Under the pieces are notes generated by a model, which was not told the origin of the DNA, did not search any database, and was given only the letters and a program-made list of their open reading frames with translations. This document shows, piece by piece, positions 46,205 through 54,590 of a DNA stretch of 64,000 nt. Position numbers and translations under genes: made by a program. Source of the stretch: an uncultured Oscillospiraceae bacterium (GTDB lineage Bacteria; Bacillota; Clostridia; Oscillospirales; Oscillospiraceae); contig CANPYK010000003.1 in the NCBI GenBank assembly GCA_947588605.1, positions 55,419 through 119,418 of the forward strand. Direction: 5' to 3'. The number at the start of each line of letters is the position of its first letter. The stretch's first letter is position 1.

Positions 46205-47117
46205 TTGAAAGAAATGCGATTTGTTTTGTATATCTATCCATCAAGCAAGGGCGGGTTCTAAACCCGCCCTTGCGCGGTTGCGTGACGGGGGCGGTTCCGA
46301 TAAAACGGTACATGCCGGTTATCGGGGGGTGGGCCGCCGTGGGCGGCGGCCCGTACGGCGGTGTTCGGGGCGGGTCAATAGACGAAGGGCGGGTCGCCGG
46401 AGACGGCGACCCCTACGGCAGTGGTCATAACGTGCGGGTCATCGGGACCGGTCTCATGTCCAACGCTCGCTGCCCCCCTGCCCCCCTCCTACGAGGAGGG
46501 GGCGAAAAAGGTTTGCGCCTGCGGCGCATTCTTGGATTGCCCGCGCGGCGGGGACGGGGGACCCTTCAGTCACGGCCTTTGGCCGTGCCAGCTCCCCCAG
46601 AGGGGAGCTTAAGGGCGGGTTTGGAACCCGCCCCTACCAAAAAGGTTTGCGCCGCAATGCGGCGCAATTTTAATATAAACGCGGCGCGAAGCGCCGCAAC
46701 CTTGTTCCCCCGACCCCTTTTTCGGAAAAAGGGGTGCCGCCGCAGCGGCGGGGTATTCGAGCCCGTGGAGCGTAACTGATGCTTTCGATGAACGGATCGC
46801 AGCACCACCCCGGCGCTTCGCGCCACCCCGACCTTGGAGGGGCAAAAGAGGTTGCGATTATGGAACGGTTTCGAAAAATCGCACCCGCCCCCGTCTCAGG
46901 GCCCCCTCCTCGTAGGAGGGGGGCAGGGGGGAAGCGAGCGTTGGATGACAGAGCGGTTCTGATAACCCGGACCCACCCTCGACACGGCAGCCCCTCCTAG
47001 GTCGGGGACAGCCGCGAAGCGGCAAACCTTTTCCCGCCGCCGCGACCCTTCCGCCTCGCTGCGCTCGGCACCTCCCCCAAGGGGGAGGTTATGGGGCGAG
47101 ACGGGTTCAAAAGGGGA
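46205..47117. repeat. Intergenic palindrome island 4
   Basis: About 910 bp with no supported gene. Contents in order: GGGCGGGTT palindrome (46249-46269); GGGCCGCCG/CGGCGGCCC plus GTAC (46331-46356); GGGTCGCCG palindrome plus CTAC (46391-46416); inverted CCTCCTACGAGGAGG unit (46441-46508); CACGGC/GCCGTG and CTCCCC/GGGGAG palindromes (46571-46609); GGGCGGGTT plus CTAC (46613-46637); a 240-bp unit shared with island 6 (46640-46880); CCTCCTCGTAGGAGG unit (46900-46966); and a GCCTCGCTGCGCTCGGC plus CCTCCCCC/GGGGGAGG end (47050-47090). Confidence 0.75.
46640..46880 (+). repeat. Long composite repeat (240 bp), copy 1
   Basis: High identity by eye to 54965-55205. Contains GCGCCGC hairpins, CCCCTTTTTCGGAAAAAGGGG palindrome, GCCGCCGCAGCGGCGG, a single-copy-looking stretch (GTATTCGAGCC to ATGAACGGATC) and GGCGCTTCGCGCC. 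A partial inverted copy lies at 36281-36372. Confidence 0.75.
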
Positions 47118-47146
47118 TTGCATGGGGGTGAAAAATGTGGTATAAT
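47118..47146 (+). promoter_or_regulatory. Sigma-A promoter of the M16 peptidase pair
   Basis: TTGCAT (47118-47123), 17 nt, TATAAT (47141-47146), extended by TGTGG. Confidence 0.72.
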
Positions 47147-47148
47147 AA

Positions 47149-47160
47149 CGTAAATTTACG
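47149..47160. promoter_or_regulatory. Perfect 12-bp palindrome at the transcription start of yfmF
   Basis: CGTAAATTTACG, a perfect inverted repeat 2 bp after the -10 box, so it covers the expected +1. The position suits a repressor operator. It is AT-rich in a GC-rich region. Confidence 0.4.
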
Positions 47161-47190
47161 CCAAAGGGGGTGGTAGGGCTGGATGAGGTG

Positions 47191-48477
47191 ATGAGGAAGG
47201 AAGTTATGCGGGGCGTGTGGCTTACGGCGGTGCGGGCGGAGAGGTTCAAGACCGGGTGCCTGTCCGTGACGGCGCTGGCCGAGCACGGAAAGCGGACGGC
47301 GGCGATGAACGCCGTGCTGCCCTACGTCCTGCGGCGGGGGACCTCAAGGCTTCCCGATATGGAGTCCATCGCCGGGGCGCTGGACGACATGTACGGGGCG
47401 CGGATCGAGCCGGCCATCCGCAAACGGGGGGAGATCGCGGCGCTGGGCTTTTGCGCCGATTTCCCCGACGGGGCGTTTTTGCCGGGGCGGCCCGACACCC
47501 TGGGGGCCGTGGCGGCGCTGATGGGGGAGCTGCTGCTCTCGCCGGCCACAAAGGGCGGGCGGCTTCGCGGCGACTATGTGGAGTCCGAGCGCCGCAACCT
47601 CCTGGACGACATCGCCGCCGAGATCAACGACAAGCGCTCCTACGCCTCCCTGCGCCTCACCGGGACCATGTTCCGGGGGGAGCGCTACGGCGTGCCGAAG
47701 CTGGGGACGGCGGCGGACGCGGAGAAGATCTCCGTGGCCACGCTGACGAAATACTATAAGGAGCTCATGGCATCCGCGCCCATCGAGGTCTTCTACTGCG
47801 GCGCGGAAGCCCCGGAGCGTGTGGCGGCGCTGGTGCGGGAGGCCCTGTCGCCCCTGCCCAGGTCCGCTCAGATCCGGATGCCCGTCACCGGGAACGCCTG
47901 GGTCGTGCCCGAGGGGCAGGTCCGGCGGCTCACGGAGACGATGGACGTGACCCAGGGGCGGCTTTGCATGGGCTGGCGGCTTTCGGAGGCAGTCCCGGAC
48001 CCGGATCGGGCCGCGCTGGCGGTCTTTAACGCCGCCTTCGGCGGGTCTGTGACCTCCAAGCTCTTCACCCGCGTCCGGGAGGAGCTGGGGCTTTGCTATT
48101 ACGCCGAGTCGGTGACGGACCGGTGGAAGGGGGCGCTTTTCGTCTCCGCCGGCATCGACTTTGACATGGCCGGGACGGCGGAGCGTGAGATCGCCGCCCA
48201 GCTCGACGCCCTCGCCCGTGGGGAGCTGGAGGACTGGGAACTGGAGGGCGCCCGCCGGGCCGTGGTGAACGCCGTCACCTCCGTTCTGGACGAGCAGCCG
48301 GGGCTGGAGGAGTATTATCTCGACAGGAGCATCGCCGGCGCCGGCCTGCGCCCGGAGGAGCTGGCCGCCAGGGCGTCCCTTGTGACGCGGGAGGAGATCG
48401 CCGCCGCGGCGGCCTCCGCGCGCCTTCGGTGCGTGACCTTCCTGACCGCGGAGGATGAAAATGCTGACGAAACGTGA
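47191..48477 (+). CDS. yfmF: M16 family peptidase-like protein YfmF (no HXXEH)
   Basis: M16 metallopeptidase fold without the zinc motif, as in YfmF, the inactive partner of YfmH. Both are annotated as needed for the 5-aminopentanol modification of EF-P in Bacillus. Features: TALAEHGKRTAAMNAVLPYVLRRG replaces the usual zinc-helix region; the C-terminal FTRVREELGLCYYAES is typical M16. Start is uncertain: ATG 47191 is used, while GTG 47170 and ATG 47206 are possible. Its end overlaps the next gene by 17 bp. Confidence 0.85.
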   Translation: MRKEVMRGVWLTAVRAERFKTGCLSVTALAEHGKRTAAMNAVLPYVLRRGTSRLPDMESIAGALDDMYGARIEPAIRKRGEIAALGFCADFPDGAFLPGRPDTLGAVAALMGELLLSPATKGGRLRGDYVESERRNLLDDIAAEINDKRSYASLRLTGTMFRGERYGVPKLGTAADAEKISVATLTKYYKELMASAPIEVFYCGAEAPERVAALVREALSPLPRSAQIRMPVTGNAWVVPEGQVRRLTETMDVTQGRLCMGWRLSEAVPDPDRAALAVFNAAFGGSVTSKLFTRVREELGLCYYAESVTDRWKGALFVSAGIDFDMAGTAEREIAAQLDALARGELEDWELEGARRAVVNAVTSVLDEQPGLEEYYLDRSIAGAGLRPEELAARASLVTREEIAAAAASARLRCVTFLTAEDENADET

Positions 48478-49741
48478 TTATCCCCGCCTGGGCGAGACGG
48501 CCTACGTGGGGGAGCTGGAAAACGGCCTGCGCCTGACGGTGGCGCCGAAGCCGGGGTACCGGAAGTCCCTGGCGTTTTTGGCGGTGAACTACGGCGGCGC
48601 GGACAGGCTCTATGAACGGGACGGGGAGAGGCTCCAAAGTCCCGCCGGGGCGGCGCATTTTCTGGAGCACAAGACCTTCGAGCTGGAGGACGGGCAGGAC
48701 GCCATGTCCCTCCTGGCCCAGCGGGGGGCCAACGCCAACGCCTTCACCTCCCCGGACATGACGGCTTTCCACTTCGACTGCGCCGGGGGGCTGGAGGACA
48801 GCCTGCGGCTTTTACTGCGCTTCGTCTCCGCGCCCTCCTTCACCCCGGAGAGCGTGGAGCGGGAGAAGCCCATCATCACCCAGGAGATCCGCATGAGCGA
48901 GGACGATCCGGAGGACGTGATGTACTACGGGCTCCTCAAAGCCCTCTACGAGCACGCGCCCCTTCGGGAGAACGTGGCGGGGGATGTGGAAAGCGTGGAG
49001 GCCATGGACGCGGAGACCTTATACCGCCTCCACCGGGATTTTTACGTCCCGGCCAACATGGCGCTGGTGGTGACGGGCCGGGCGGACCCGGCCAGGATCG
49101 AGGACATCTGCCTGGAGGCCCTGCCACGAAGCTCCCGCCCCCGGCCCCTGACGGTGAGCCCCGGCCCGGAGAAGCCGGGACCCGTCTCGGTGCGCACCGA
49201 GCGGGCCATGGACGTGGGCGCGCCCATGTTCCTGGCCGGAGCCAAGACGAAGAGCGGCCTTCTGGGCCGGGAGAGCGTGAAATTCGAGCTCACCGCCACC
49301 CTGGCGCTCAGCGCCGTCCTGGGCACGTCCTCGCCGCTCTACCGGCGGCTTTACGACGAGGGGCTCATCAACGAGACCTTCGGCTGTGCCTTCGAGAACG
49401 TGGCGGGCGTGTCGCACCTCAGCTTCGGCGGGGAGACGAGGAACGCCGAGCACGTGTGCCTGCGGGTGCTGGAGGAGGCCGCGAACCAGGCGGCCAGGGG
49501 ACTGGACGGGGCGTTTTTTGAGCGCCAGAAGAAGACCGCCTACGGCGGGGCCATCCGGGCGCTGGGGTCCCTGGAGAACATCGCCTACAACCTGGCCGCC
49601 GGGGCCTTCGCGGGGTACGACTACTTTGAAACGCTGGGGGTGCTGGATACCGTCACGGCCGAGGACTGCCGGGGGTTCCTGGCCTCCTATCTGACGGCGC
49701 GAAGCTGCGCTGTCTCCGAAATTTTGACAAAGGAGCGATGA
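48461..49741 (+). CDS. yfmH: M16 family zinc peptidase YfmH
   Basis: Catalytic partner with the inverted zinc motif HFLEH (AAHFLEHKTFELEDG) and the downstream Glu ligand region (REKPIITQEIRM). 426 residues, two M16 halves. ATG 48461 is chosen because GGAGG sits 7 nt upstream; ATG 48455 is too close to it. Overlap with yfmF suggests equal production of the two subunits. The lgt gene follows 3 bp later. Confidence 0.9.
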   Translation: MLTKRDYPRLGETAYVGELENGLRLTVAPKPGYRKSLAFLAVNYGGADRLYERDGERLQSPAGAAHFLEHKTFELEDGQDAMSLLAQRGANANAFTSPDMTAFHFDCAGGLEDSLRLLLRFVSAPSFTPESVEREKPIITQEIRMSEDDPEDVMYYGLLKALYEHAPLRENVAGDVESVEAMDAETLYRLHRDFYVPANMALVVTGRADPARIEDICLEALPRSSRPRPLTVSPGPEKPGPVSVRTERAMDVGAPMFLAGAKTKSGLLGRESVKFELTATLALSAVLGTSSPLYRRLYDEGLINETFGCAFENVAGVSHLSFGGETRNAEHVCLRVLEEAANQAARGLDGAFFERQKKTAYGGAIRALGSLENIAYNLAAGAFAGYDYFETLGVLDTVTAEDCRGFLASYLTARSCAVSEILTKER

Positions 49742-49744
49742 CCT

Positions 49745-50725
49745 ATGCCCAAAAGCTTACCGGGCGCGTCCATATCCTTCCCCATGCTGGGGGGCTTTAC
49801 GATCAATCCGCCGTCGTCCTTCTCCCTGGGGCCGCTGACCATCCACTGGTACGGCGTCATCATCGCCACGGGCTTTCTGCTGGCGGTGCTCTATTGCGCG
49901 AAAAGGGCCCCGGAGTTCGGCATGACGGCGGACGACGTCTTCAACGTGATCCTCCTGGGCGTGCCGTTGGCCATCATCTGCGCCAGGATCTACTACGTGG
50001 CCTTTGAGTGGGATTCCTACAAGGACGACCTCCTCTCCGTCCTCTACATCTGGGAGGGGGGCCTGGGGATGTACGGCGTCATCTTCGGCGCGGTGCTGGC
50101 GACGGTCATCTACTGCGCCAAGAAAAAGCTGAATTTCCTGGCGTTTCTGGACATGGTCTGCTTCGGCTTCCTCATCGGCCAGTTCATAGGCCGGTGGGGC
50201 AACTTCATGAACCGGGAGGCCTTCGGATACGAGACGGACATCTTCTGCCGGATGGTGCTCACCACCCCGTCGGGGGTGCAGTACGCCGTCCACCCCACCT
50301 TCCTCTACGAGTCGCTGTGGAACTTCACCGGGTTCATCCTCATGCACCTGTGGTCCAAGAAGCACAGGACCTTCGACGGGGAGATGATCCTTACCTACTT
50401 TGCCTGGTACGGCTGCGGGCGGATGTTCATCGAGGGGCTGCGGACGGACAGCCTGATGATCGGGCATACCGGCATCCGCGTCTCGCAGCTGGTTTCCTTC
50501 ATTCTTCTGCTTGCATCCCTGGGCATTATCCTGTATAATAGGCTCAAGAGGCATCCGGACCCGGCCAACATGTTCGTCAACCGCCGCCGCGCCGCCGCGG
50601 CCGGGGCCGTGGAGATCGTGGGGACCGGGGACGGGGACGCCGAGGAGGACGCCGGGGAGCCGGAAAAGCCCGGGGAGGATGAAAAGGACCCCGGGGAGGA
50701 GCGCGGAGGTGAGGGCCATGGATGA
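49745..50725 (+). CDS. lgt: Prolipoprotein diacylglyceryl transferase
   Basis: Transfers diacylglycerol to the lipobox cysteine of prelipoproteins such as the four in this window. Seven-helix membrane enzyme; HWYGVIIATGF and the signature FIGRWGNFMNREAFG are present, plus YESLWNF and GRMFIEGLRTDS. The 326 residues exceed the common 270 because of an acidic, Glu/Pro/Gly-rich C-terminal tail (about 285-326) after the last helix. ATG 49745 follows AAAGGAG in the yfmH end. Confidence 0.96.
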   Translation: MPKSLPGASISFPMLGGFTINPPSSFSLGPLTIHWYGVIIATGFLLAVLYCAKRAPEFGMTADDVFNVILLGVPLAIICARIYYVAFEWDSYKDDLLSVLYIWEGGLGMYGVIFGAVLATVIYCAKKKLNFLAFLDMVCFGFLIGQFIGRWGNFMNREAFGYETDIFCRMVLTTPSGVQYAVHPTFLYESLWNFTGFILMHLWSKKHRTFDGEMILTYFAWYGCGRMFIEGLRTDSLMIGHTGIRVSQLVSFILLLASLGIILYNRLKRHPDPANMFVNRRRAAAAGAVEIVGTGDGDAEEDAGEPEKPGEDEKDPGEERGGEGHG

Positions 50726-50846
50726 CGAGGAGCTGGAAAAGACCCTGGAGCCCCTGCGCAAGCTTCTGGGACGGCGGGGCACCGCCGCCTTTGAGCGGGA
50801 GATCGAATTTGAAACAAAAAATCATCATCAAACGGAGGTAAAGCTC

Positions 50847-51368
50847 ATGGCAAGCATCGATTTTGAGGACGTCAAGAAGAAGATCGTGGAGACGGCGGAC
50901 ACCGTCGTGGAGAAGACCACCACCTTCGTCAAGAACGTGGCGGGCAAATCCTCGGACGCGGCGAAGAACGTGGCCGGGAAGGCGTCCGGCGCGGCCAAGA
51001 AGGCCAAGCTCAACGCCCAGATCGCCGCCGAGCGGGAGGGGATGAAGAAGAAGTACATAGAGCTGGGCAAGCTCTACTTCGAGAAGTACTCCTCCAACCC
51101 CGACCCGGACCTGGAGGAGCCCATGACAGCCATCCGTGAGGCGCTGGACCGCGTCGCCGCCCACCAGGCGGAGATCGACGCCATCGGCGAGACCGCCCCG
51201 GAGCCCGAGGCCGAGGAGGCGCCCGAGGAGGCCGACCACATCGAGGACGAGGTGGAGGACACCGTCGAGGCCGCCGCCGACCAGGCCGCCGCCATGGCCG
51301 AGGAGACCGCCGAGGAGGCCAAAAAGACCTTCGAGAACGTGGTGGACAGCGTCGATAAGGAAATTTGA
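50847..51368 (+). CDS. Ala/Glu-rich helical protein of unknown function
   Basis: 173-residue hydrophilic protein, strongly helical: an Ala/Lys-rich N-terminal part (VAGKSSDAAKNVAGKASGAAKK), a middle part KKYIELGKLYFEKY and an acidic C-terminal tail. The KKKYIELGKLYFEKYSSNPDPD block resembles a Clostridia family that usually ends in a zinc ribbon, absent here. ATG 50847 follows ACGGAGGTAAAGCTC (good ribosome site). An in-frame ATG 50718 with GGAGGTGAGGGCC would add 43 residues and overlap the lgt end. No membrane helix or signal peptide. Confidence 0.7.
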   Translation: MASIDFEDVKKKIVETADTVVEKTTTFVKNVAGKSSDAAKNVAGKASGAAKKAKLNAQIAAEREGMKKKYIELGKLYFEKYSSNPDPDLEEPMTAIREALDRVAAHQAEIDAIGETAPEPEAEEAPEEADHIEDEVEDTVEAAADQAAAMAEETAEEAKKTFENVVDSVDKEI

Positions 51369-51390
51369 CGGGTCCGGAAGGGAATATGAG

Positions 51391-51425
51391 TCCCCGCGTG
51401 AGCTGAGACTTGCGCGGGGATTTTT
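51391..51425 (+). terminator. Intrinsic terminator after the yfmF-yfmH-lgt operon
   Basis: TCCCCGCG (51391-51398) pairs with CGCGGGGA (51413-51420), followed by TTTTTG. Confidence 0.85.
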
Positions 51426-51741
51426 GTCGGGGTATTCGATCCCTCGTCTCCTGTCCTAGCCTTCCCCGCAAGGCGGGGAAGGTGGCGCCCGCAGGCGCCG
51501 GATGAGGTGGGAGGGTGCGTTCATCGGAATCGCTCAAAGCCCTTCGGCTCCCACCTCACCCCTCCCCCTCCCCGCCCCGCGGGGAGGGCTGCCCTTCCGG
51601 CGCTTCGCGCCACCTCCCCCAAGGGGGAGGTTAAAAAGCTCCCCCCCTGGGGGAGCTGGCACGGCCGCGGGCCGTGACTGAGGGGTTCCCCCGTCCCCGC
51701 CGTCCACGGGCAAAATTCCTGTGAAAAAATCCATTTTTGAC
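51426..51741. repeat. Intergenic palindrome island 5
   Basis: About 315 bp with no supported gene. It holds a BIME-like unit (51456-51590), GGCGCTTCGCGCC, CCTCCCCC/GGGGGAGG (51610-51630), GCTCCCCC/GGGGGAGC (51641-51658) and a CACGGCCGCGGGCCGTG palindrome (51660-51677). The last two have an inverted copy at 46571-46609. Confidence 0.7.
51456..51590 (+). repeat. BIME-like 135-bp repeat, copy 2
   Basis: CCTTCCCCGC/GCGGGGAAGG, GGCGCCCGCAGGCGCC, GATGAGGTGGGAGGGTGCG, GAGCGATTCC-like spacer, AGCCCTTCGGCTCCCACC and CCCCGCGGGG end. Nearly identical to 57676-57809 and inverted at 30037-30163. Confidence 0.78.
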
Positions 51742-51770
51742 TTGAAAACGGGCAAGGAAAGTTATAGAAT
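51742..51770 (+). promoter_or_regulatory. Sigma-A promoter of trmL (and probably pgk-tpiA)
   Basis: TTGAAA (51742-51747), 17 nt, TAGAAT (51765-51770). It excludes the upstream in-frame ATG at 51721 as a start. Confidence 0.65.
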
Positions 51771-51792
51771 AGATTCCGGACTTTTTGGGGGG

Positions 51793-52281
51793 ATGGGTAC
51801 GGTCAACATTGTGCTTGTGGAGCCGGAGATCCCGCAAAACTGCGGGAATATCGCCAGGACCTGCGCCGCCACGGGCAGCCGCCTGCATCTGGTGCGGCCG
51901 CTGGGGTTCGATATCTCCGACAGGGCCGTGAAGCGGGCGGGGCTGGACTACTGGCATCTGGTGGACATCACCGTCTACGAAAACCTGGACGAATTCCTCC
52001 AGAAGCACGGGTCGGAGGACCTGTGGCTGGCCACCACCAAGGCCCCCAGGAGCTACCATGAGGCCGCGTTCCGGGACGGGTGCTGGCTGGTGTTCGGCAA
52101 GGAGACGGCGGGCCTTCCGGAGGCTTTCCGGGAGGCGTACCGGGACAAGTGCATCCGCCTTCCCATGATCAGCGAGGCGCGGAGCCTCAATCTCTCCAAC
52201 TCCGTGGCGGTCCTGTGCTACGAGGCCCTGCGGCAGCTGGGGTTCCCGGGCCTTTTGGGCACCGGTTCCATGGCGCGTTGA
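51793..52281 (+). CDS. trmL: tRNA (cytidine(34)-2'-O)-methyltransferase
   Basis: SPOUT methyltransferase that 2'-O-methylates position 34 of tRNA-Leu isoacceptors. 162 residues, the usual TrmL size. Motifs: VLVEPEIPQNCGNIART (N-terminus), VFGKETAGLPEAF and LPMISEARSLNLSNSVAV (knot and SAM site). ATG 51793 follows GGGGGG and is the family start. A weak hairpin separates it from pgk. Confidence 0.95.
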   Translation: MGTVNIVLVEPEIPQNCGNIARTCAATGSRLHLVRPLGFDISDRAVKRAGLDYWHLVDITVYENLDEFLQKHGSEDLWLATTKAPRSYHEAAFRDGCWLVFGKETAGLPEAFREAYRDKCIRLPMISEARSLNLSNSVAVLCYEALRQLGFPGLLGTGSMAR

Positions 52282-52285
52282 AACT

Positions 52286-52305
52286 CCCTTTGAAAAGGGT
52301 TTCTT
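52286..52305 (+). terminator. Weak terminator-like hairpin between trmL and pgk
   Basis: CCCTT-TGAA-AAGGG followed by TTTCTT. The short stem suggests partial termination at most. Confidence 0.35.
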
Positions 52306-52332
52306 AATAATCTTTTGGATAGGAGAAGAAGC

Positions 52333-53616
52333 ATGAACTACAACAAGAAATCGGTCCGTGACATTGACCTTCAGGGCAAGAAGGTCCTTCTGCGCTGTGA
52401 CTTCAACGTCCCCCTCAAGGGCGGCGTGATCACCAGCGACAAGCGCATCGTGGCGGCTCTGCCCACCATCCAGTACCTGCTGGACCAGGGCTGCGCCGTG
52501 ATCGCCTGCTCCCATCTGGGCAAGCCCGAGCCCAGCTTTGAGAAGTGGTCCAAGAAGCAGGCCGAGAAGGGCAAGGCCCCCGAGGAGCTCACCGAGGCCA
52601 AGTGGCAAAAGTCCCTGGACGCGCTGAGAATGGAGCCCGTGGCGGCCCGTCTTTCCGAGCTGCTGGGTAAGCCCGTGATCCTCGCCGCCGACGTCGTCGG
52701 CCCGGACGCCCAGGCCAAGGCCGCCGCCCTGAAGGGCGGGGAGATCATGCTTCTCCAGAATACCCGTTTTGAAAAGGGCGAGACGAAGAACGACCCCGCC
52801 TTCACCGAAAAGCTGGCGGCCCTCGCCGGACCCGACGGCGTTTACGTCTCCGACGCCTTTGGCGCCGTCCATCGCGCCCACGCCTCCACCGCCGGCGCGG
52901 CCGCCTATCTGCCCGCCGTCTCCGGCTTCCTTATCGAGAAGGAGCTGGGCGTTATGGGCAAGGCCCTGGCCGATCCCGACCGTCCCTTCGTGGCGATCCT
53001 CGGCGGCGCCAAGGTCTCCGATAAGCTCAACGTCATCAACAACCTCCTGGAGAAGGTGGACACCCTCATCATCGGCGGCGGCATGGCCTACACGTTCCTG
53101 GCCGCCAAGGGCTATTCCATCGGCACCTCGCTTCTCGACGGCGACAAGCTCGACTACTGCAAGGACATGATGGCCAAGGCCGAGGAAAAGGGCGTCAAGC
53201 TCCTCCTGCCCGTGGACACCGTCGTCGCCGCCTCCTTCCCCGACCCCATCGACGGGCCCGTGACCGTGGAGACCGTGGCCTCCGACGCTATCCCTGAGGA
53301 CAAGATGGGCCTCGATATCGGCGAGAAGACCCGGGAGATCTTCGCCGAGGCCGTGAAGAACGCCAGGACCGTGGTCTGGAACGGCCCCATGGGCGTTTTT
53401 GAGAATCCCACTCTGGCCGCCGGCACCATCGCGGTGGCGAAGGCTCTGGCCGAGTCCGACTGCATCTCCATCGTGGGCGGCGGAGATTCCGCGGCGGCCT
53501 GCGAGCAGCTGGGCTTTGCCGATAAGATCACCCACATCTCCACCGGCGGCGGCGCGTCCCTCGAGTTCCTGGAGGGCAAGGAGCTGCCGGGCGTGGCTTG
53601 CCTCTTAGACAGATAA
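52333..53616 (+). CDS. pgk: Phosphoglycerate kinase
   Basis: Glycolytic enzyme transferring phosphate from 1,3-bisphosphoglycerate to [11 protein letters not shown], the HLGKPEPS substrate loop and [14 protein letters not shown] nucleotide loop are clear. At 427 residues it is about 30 longer than most bacterial Pgk; the extra is a charged insertion after HLGKPEPS (about residues 75-100). ATG 52333 follows AGGAGA. The tpiA gene follows after 13 bp. Confidence 0.97.
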   Translation: MNYNKKSVRDIDLQGKKVLLRCDFNVPLKGGVITSDKRIVAALPTIQYLLDQGCAVIACSHLGKPEPSFEKWSKKQAEKGKAPEELTEAKWQKSLDALRMEPVAARLSELLGKPVILAADVVGPDAQAKAAALKGGEIMLLQNTRFEKGETKNDPAFTEKLAALAGPDGVYVSDAFGAVHRAHASTAGAAAYLPAVSGFLIEKELGVMGKALADPDRPFVAILGGAKVSDKLNVINNLLEKVDTLIIGGGMAYTFLAAKGYSIGTSLLDGDKLDYCKDMMAKAEEKGVKLLLPVDTVVAASFPDPIDGPVTVETVASDAIPEDKMGLDIGEKTREIFAEAVKNARTVVWNGPMGVFENPTLAAGTIAVAKALAESDCISIVGGGDSAAACEQLGFADKITHISTGGGASLEFLEGKELPGVACLLDR

Positions 53617-53629
53617 GGGGTGCGGTCCG

Positions 53630-54406
53630 ATGAACAGGAAATACCGCACCACCGTTATCGCGGGCAACTGGAAAATGAACAAGACCCCCTCCGAGGTGAA
53701 GGGGTATGCCGAGGAGCTCAGATCCATCCTGGGAAGCCGCGTCAAGTGGTGCGACATCGTCATCTGCGCGCCCTTTGTGGACCTGCCCATGGCCGTCCGG
53801 TCCTTCCGGGACCTGAAGGTGGGCGTGGGCGCCCAGAACGTCAGCCAATTCCCCTCCGGCGCGTACACAGGCGAGGTGTCCGTGGGGATGCTCAAGGACG
53901 CCGGCGTCAAGTACGTCATCATCGGCCACTCCGAGCGCCGGCAGTATTTCGCCGAGACGGACGAGTCCGTCAACGCCAAGGTCCTGGCCGCCCTGGAGGC
54001 GGGGCTCCAGCCCATCGTCTGCGTGGGCGAGAGCCTGGACCAGCGCGACCGGGGCCTGACGCTGGATTTCGTGTCCTGCCAGGTCAAGGCGGCCCTGTGC
54101 GGCGTGGCGCCGGAGAAGGCGCGGAAGGTCATCTTCGCCTATGAGCCCATTTGGGCCATCGGCACCGGCCGCACCGCCACCAGCGAGCAGGCCGAGGAGG
54201 TCTGCCGCCACATCCGGACCATCGTCCGGGGCCTTTACGGCGCCAGAACGGCCCGGGCCACCTCCGTCCTCTACGGCGGGTCCATGAACGACCAGAACGC
54301 CTTCGAGCTCCTGGCCCAGCCGGACATCGACGGCGGCCTCATCGGCGGGGCAAGCCTGGTCCCGGCCAAGTTCGCGGCGATCGTGAACGCGGCAAATCAA
54401 GAATAA
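53630..54406 (+). CDS. tpiA: Triosephosphate isomerase
   Basis: Interconverts glyceraldehyde 3-phosphate and dihydroxyacetone phosphate. 258 residues. Catalytic Lys in GNWKMNKT, His in IIGHSERRQYF, Glu in AYEPIWAIGTG, and phosphate loop YGGSM. ATG 53630 lies close to the pgk stop, as is common. It is followed 4 bp later by copy B of the structured repeat. Confidence 0.97.
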   Translation: MNRKYRTTVIAGNWKMNKTPSEVKGYAEELRSILGSRVKWCDIVICAPFVDLPMAVRSFRDLKVGVGAQNVSQFPSGAYTGEVSVGMLKDAGVKYVIIGHSERRQYFAETDESVNAKVLAALEAGLQPIVCVGESLDQRDRGLTLDFVSCQVKAALCGVAPEKARKVIFAYEPIWAIGTGRTATSEQAEEVCRHIRTIVRGLYGARTARATSVLYGGSMNDQNAFELLAQPDIDGGLIGGASLVPAKFAAIVNAANQE

Positions 54407-54410
54407 AAAC

Positions 54411-54590
54411 TGGCTTTAGAGCCCGCGAAGCGGGCTCTAAATGCCAAGGGGGAACGTGCGAAACTCCCTCCCTGAATTCTGCGGAATTCAGGGAGGGAGT
54501 TTCTGCTGTTTTGCTCCGCGCACTCGCTTCGCTCGCACACTCCGCAAAACAAAAGGAATTTTTTCCGACGTACATGCCGCCGGAAAAAAT
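54411..54590 (+). repeat. Structured intergenic repeat, copy B
   Basis: Begins 4 bp after the tpiA stop. Stem 1: TGGC plus TTTAGAGCCCGC, GAA loop, full partner (54411-54446). Constant GGGGGAACGTGCG (54448-54460). Stem 2: a perfect 19-bp arm pair (54461-54479 with 54484-54502), apex GAATTC-TGCG-GAATTC. Stem 3: GTTTTGC/GCAAAAC (54508-54514 with 54544-54550). Stem 4: ATTTTTTCCG/CGGAAAAAAT (54558-54567 with 54581-54590). Stems 1-3 differ from copy A in sequence but remain paired. Confidence 0.82.

Noticed and set aside
46172..47090. Possible CRISPR array in the palindrome islands
   Set aside because: Repeats are of several kinds, irregularly spaced, in both orientations, with no constant-length spacers and no cas genes.
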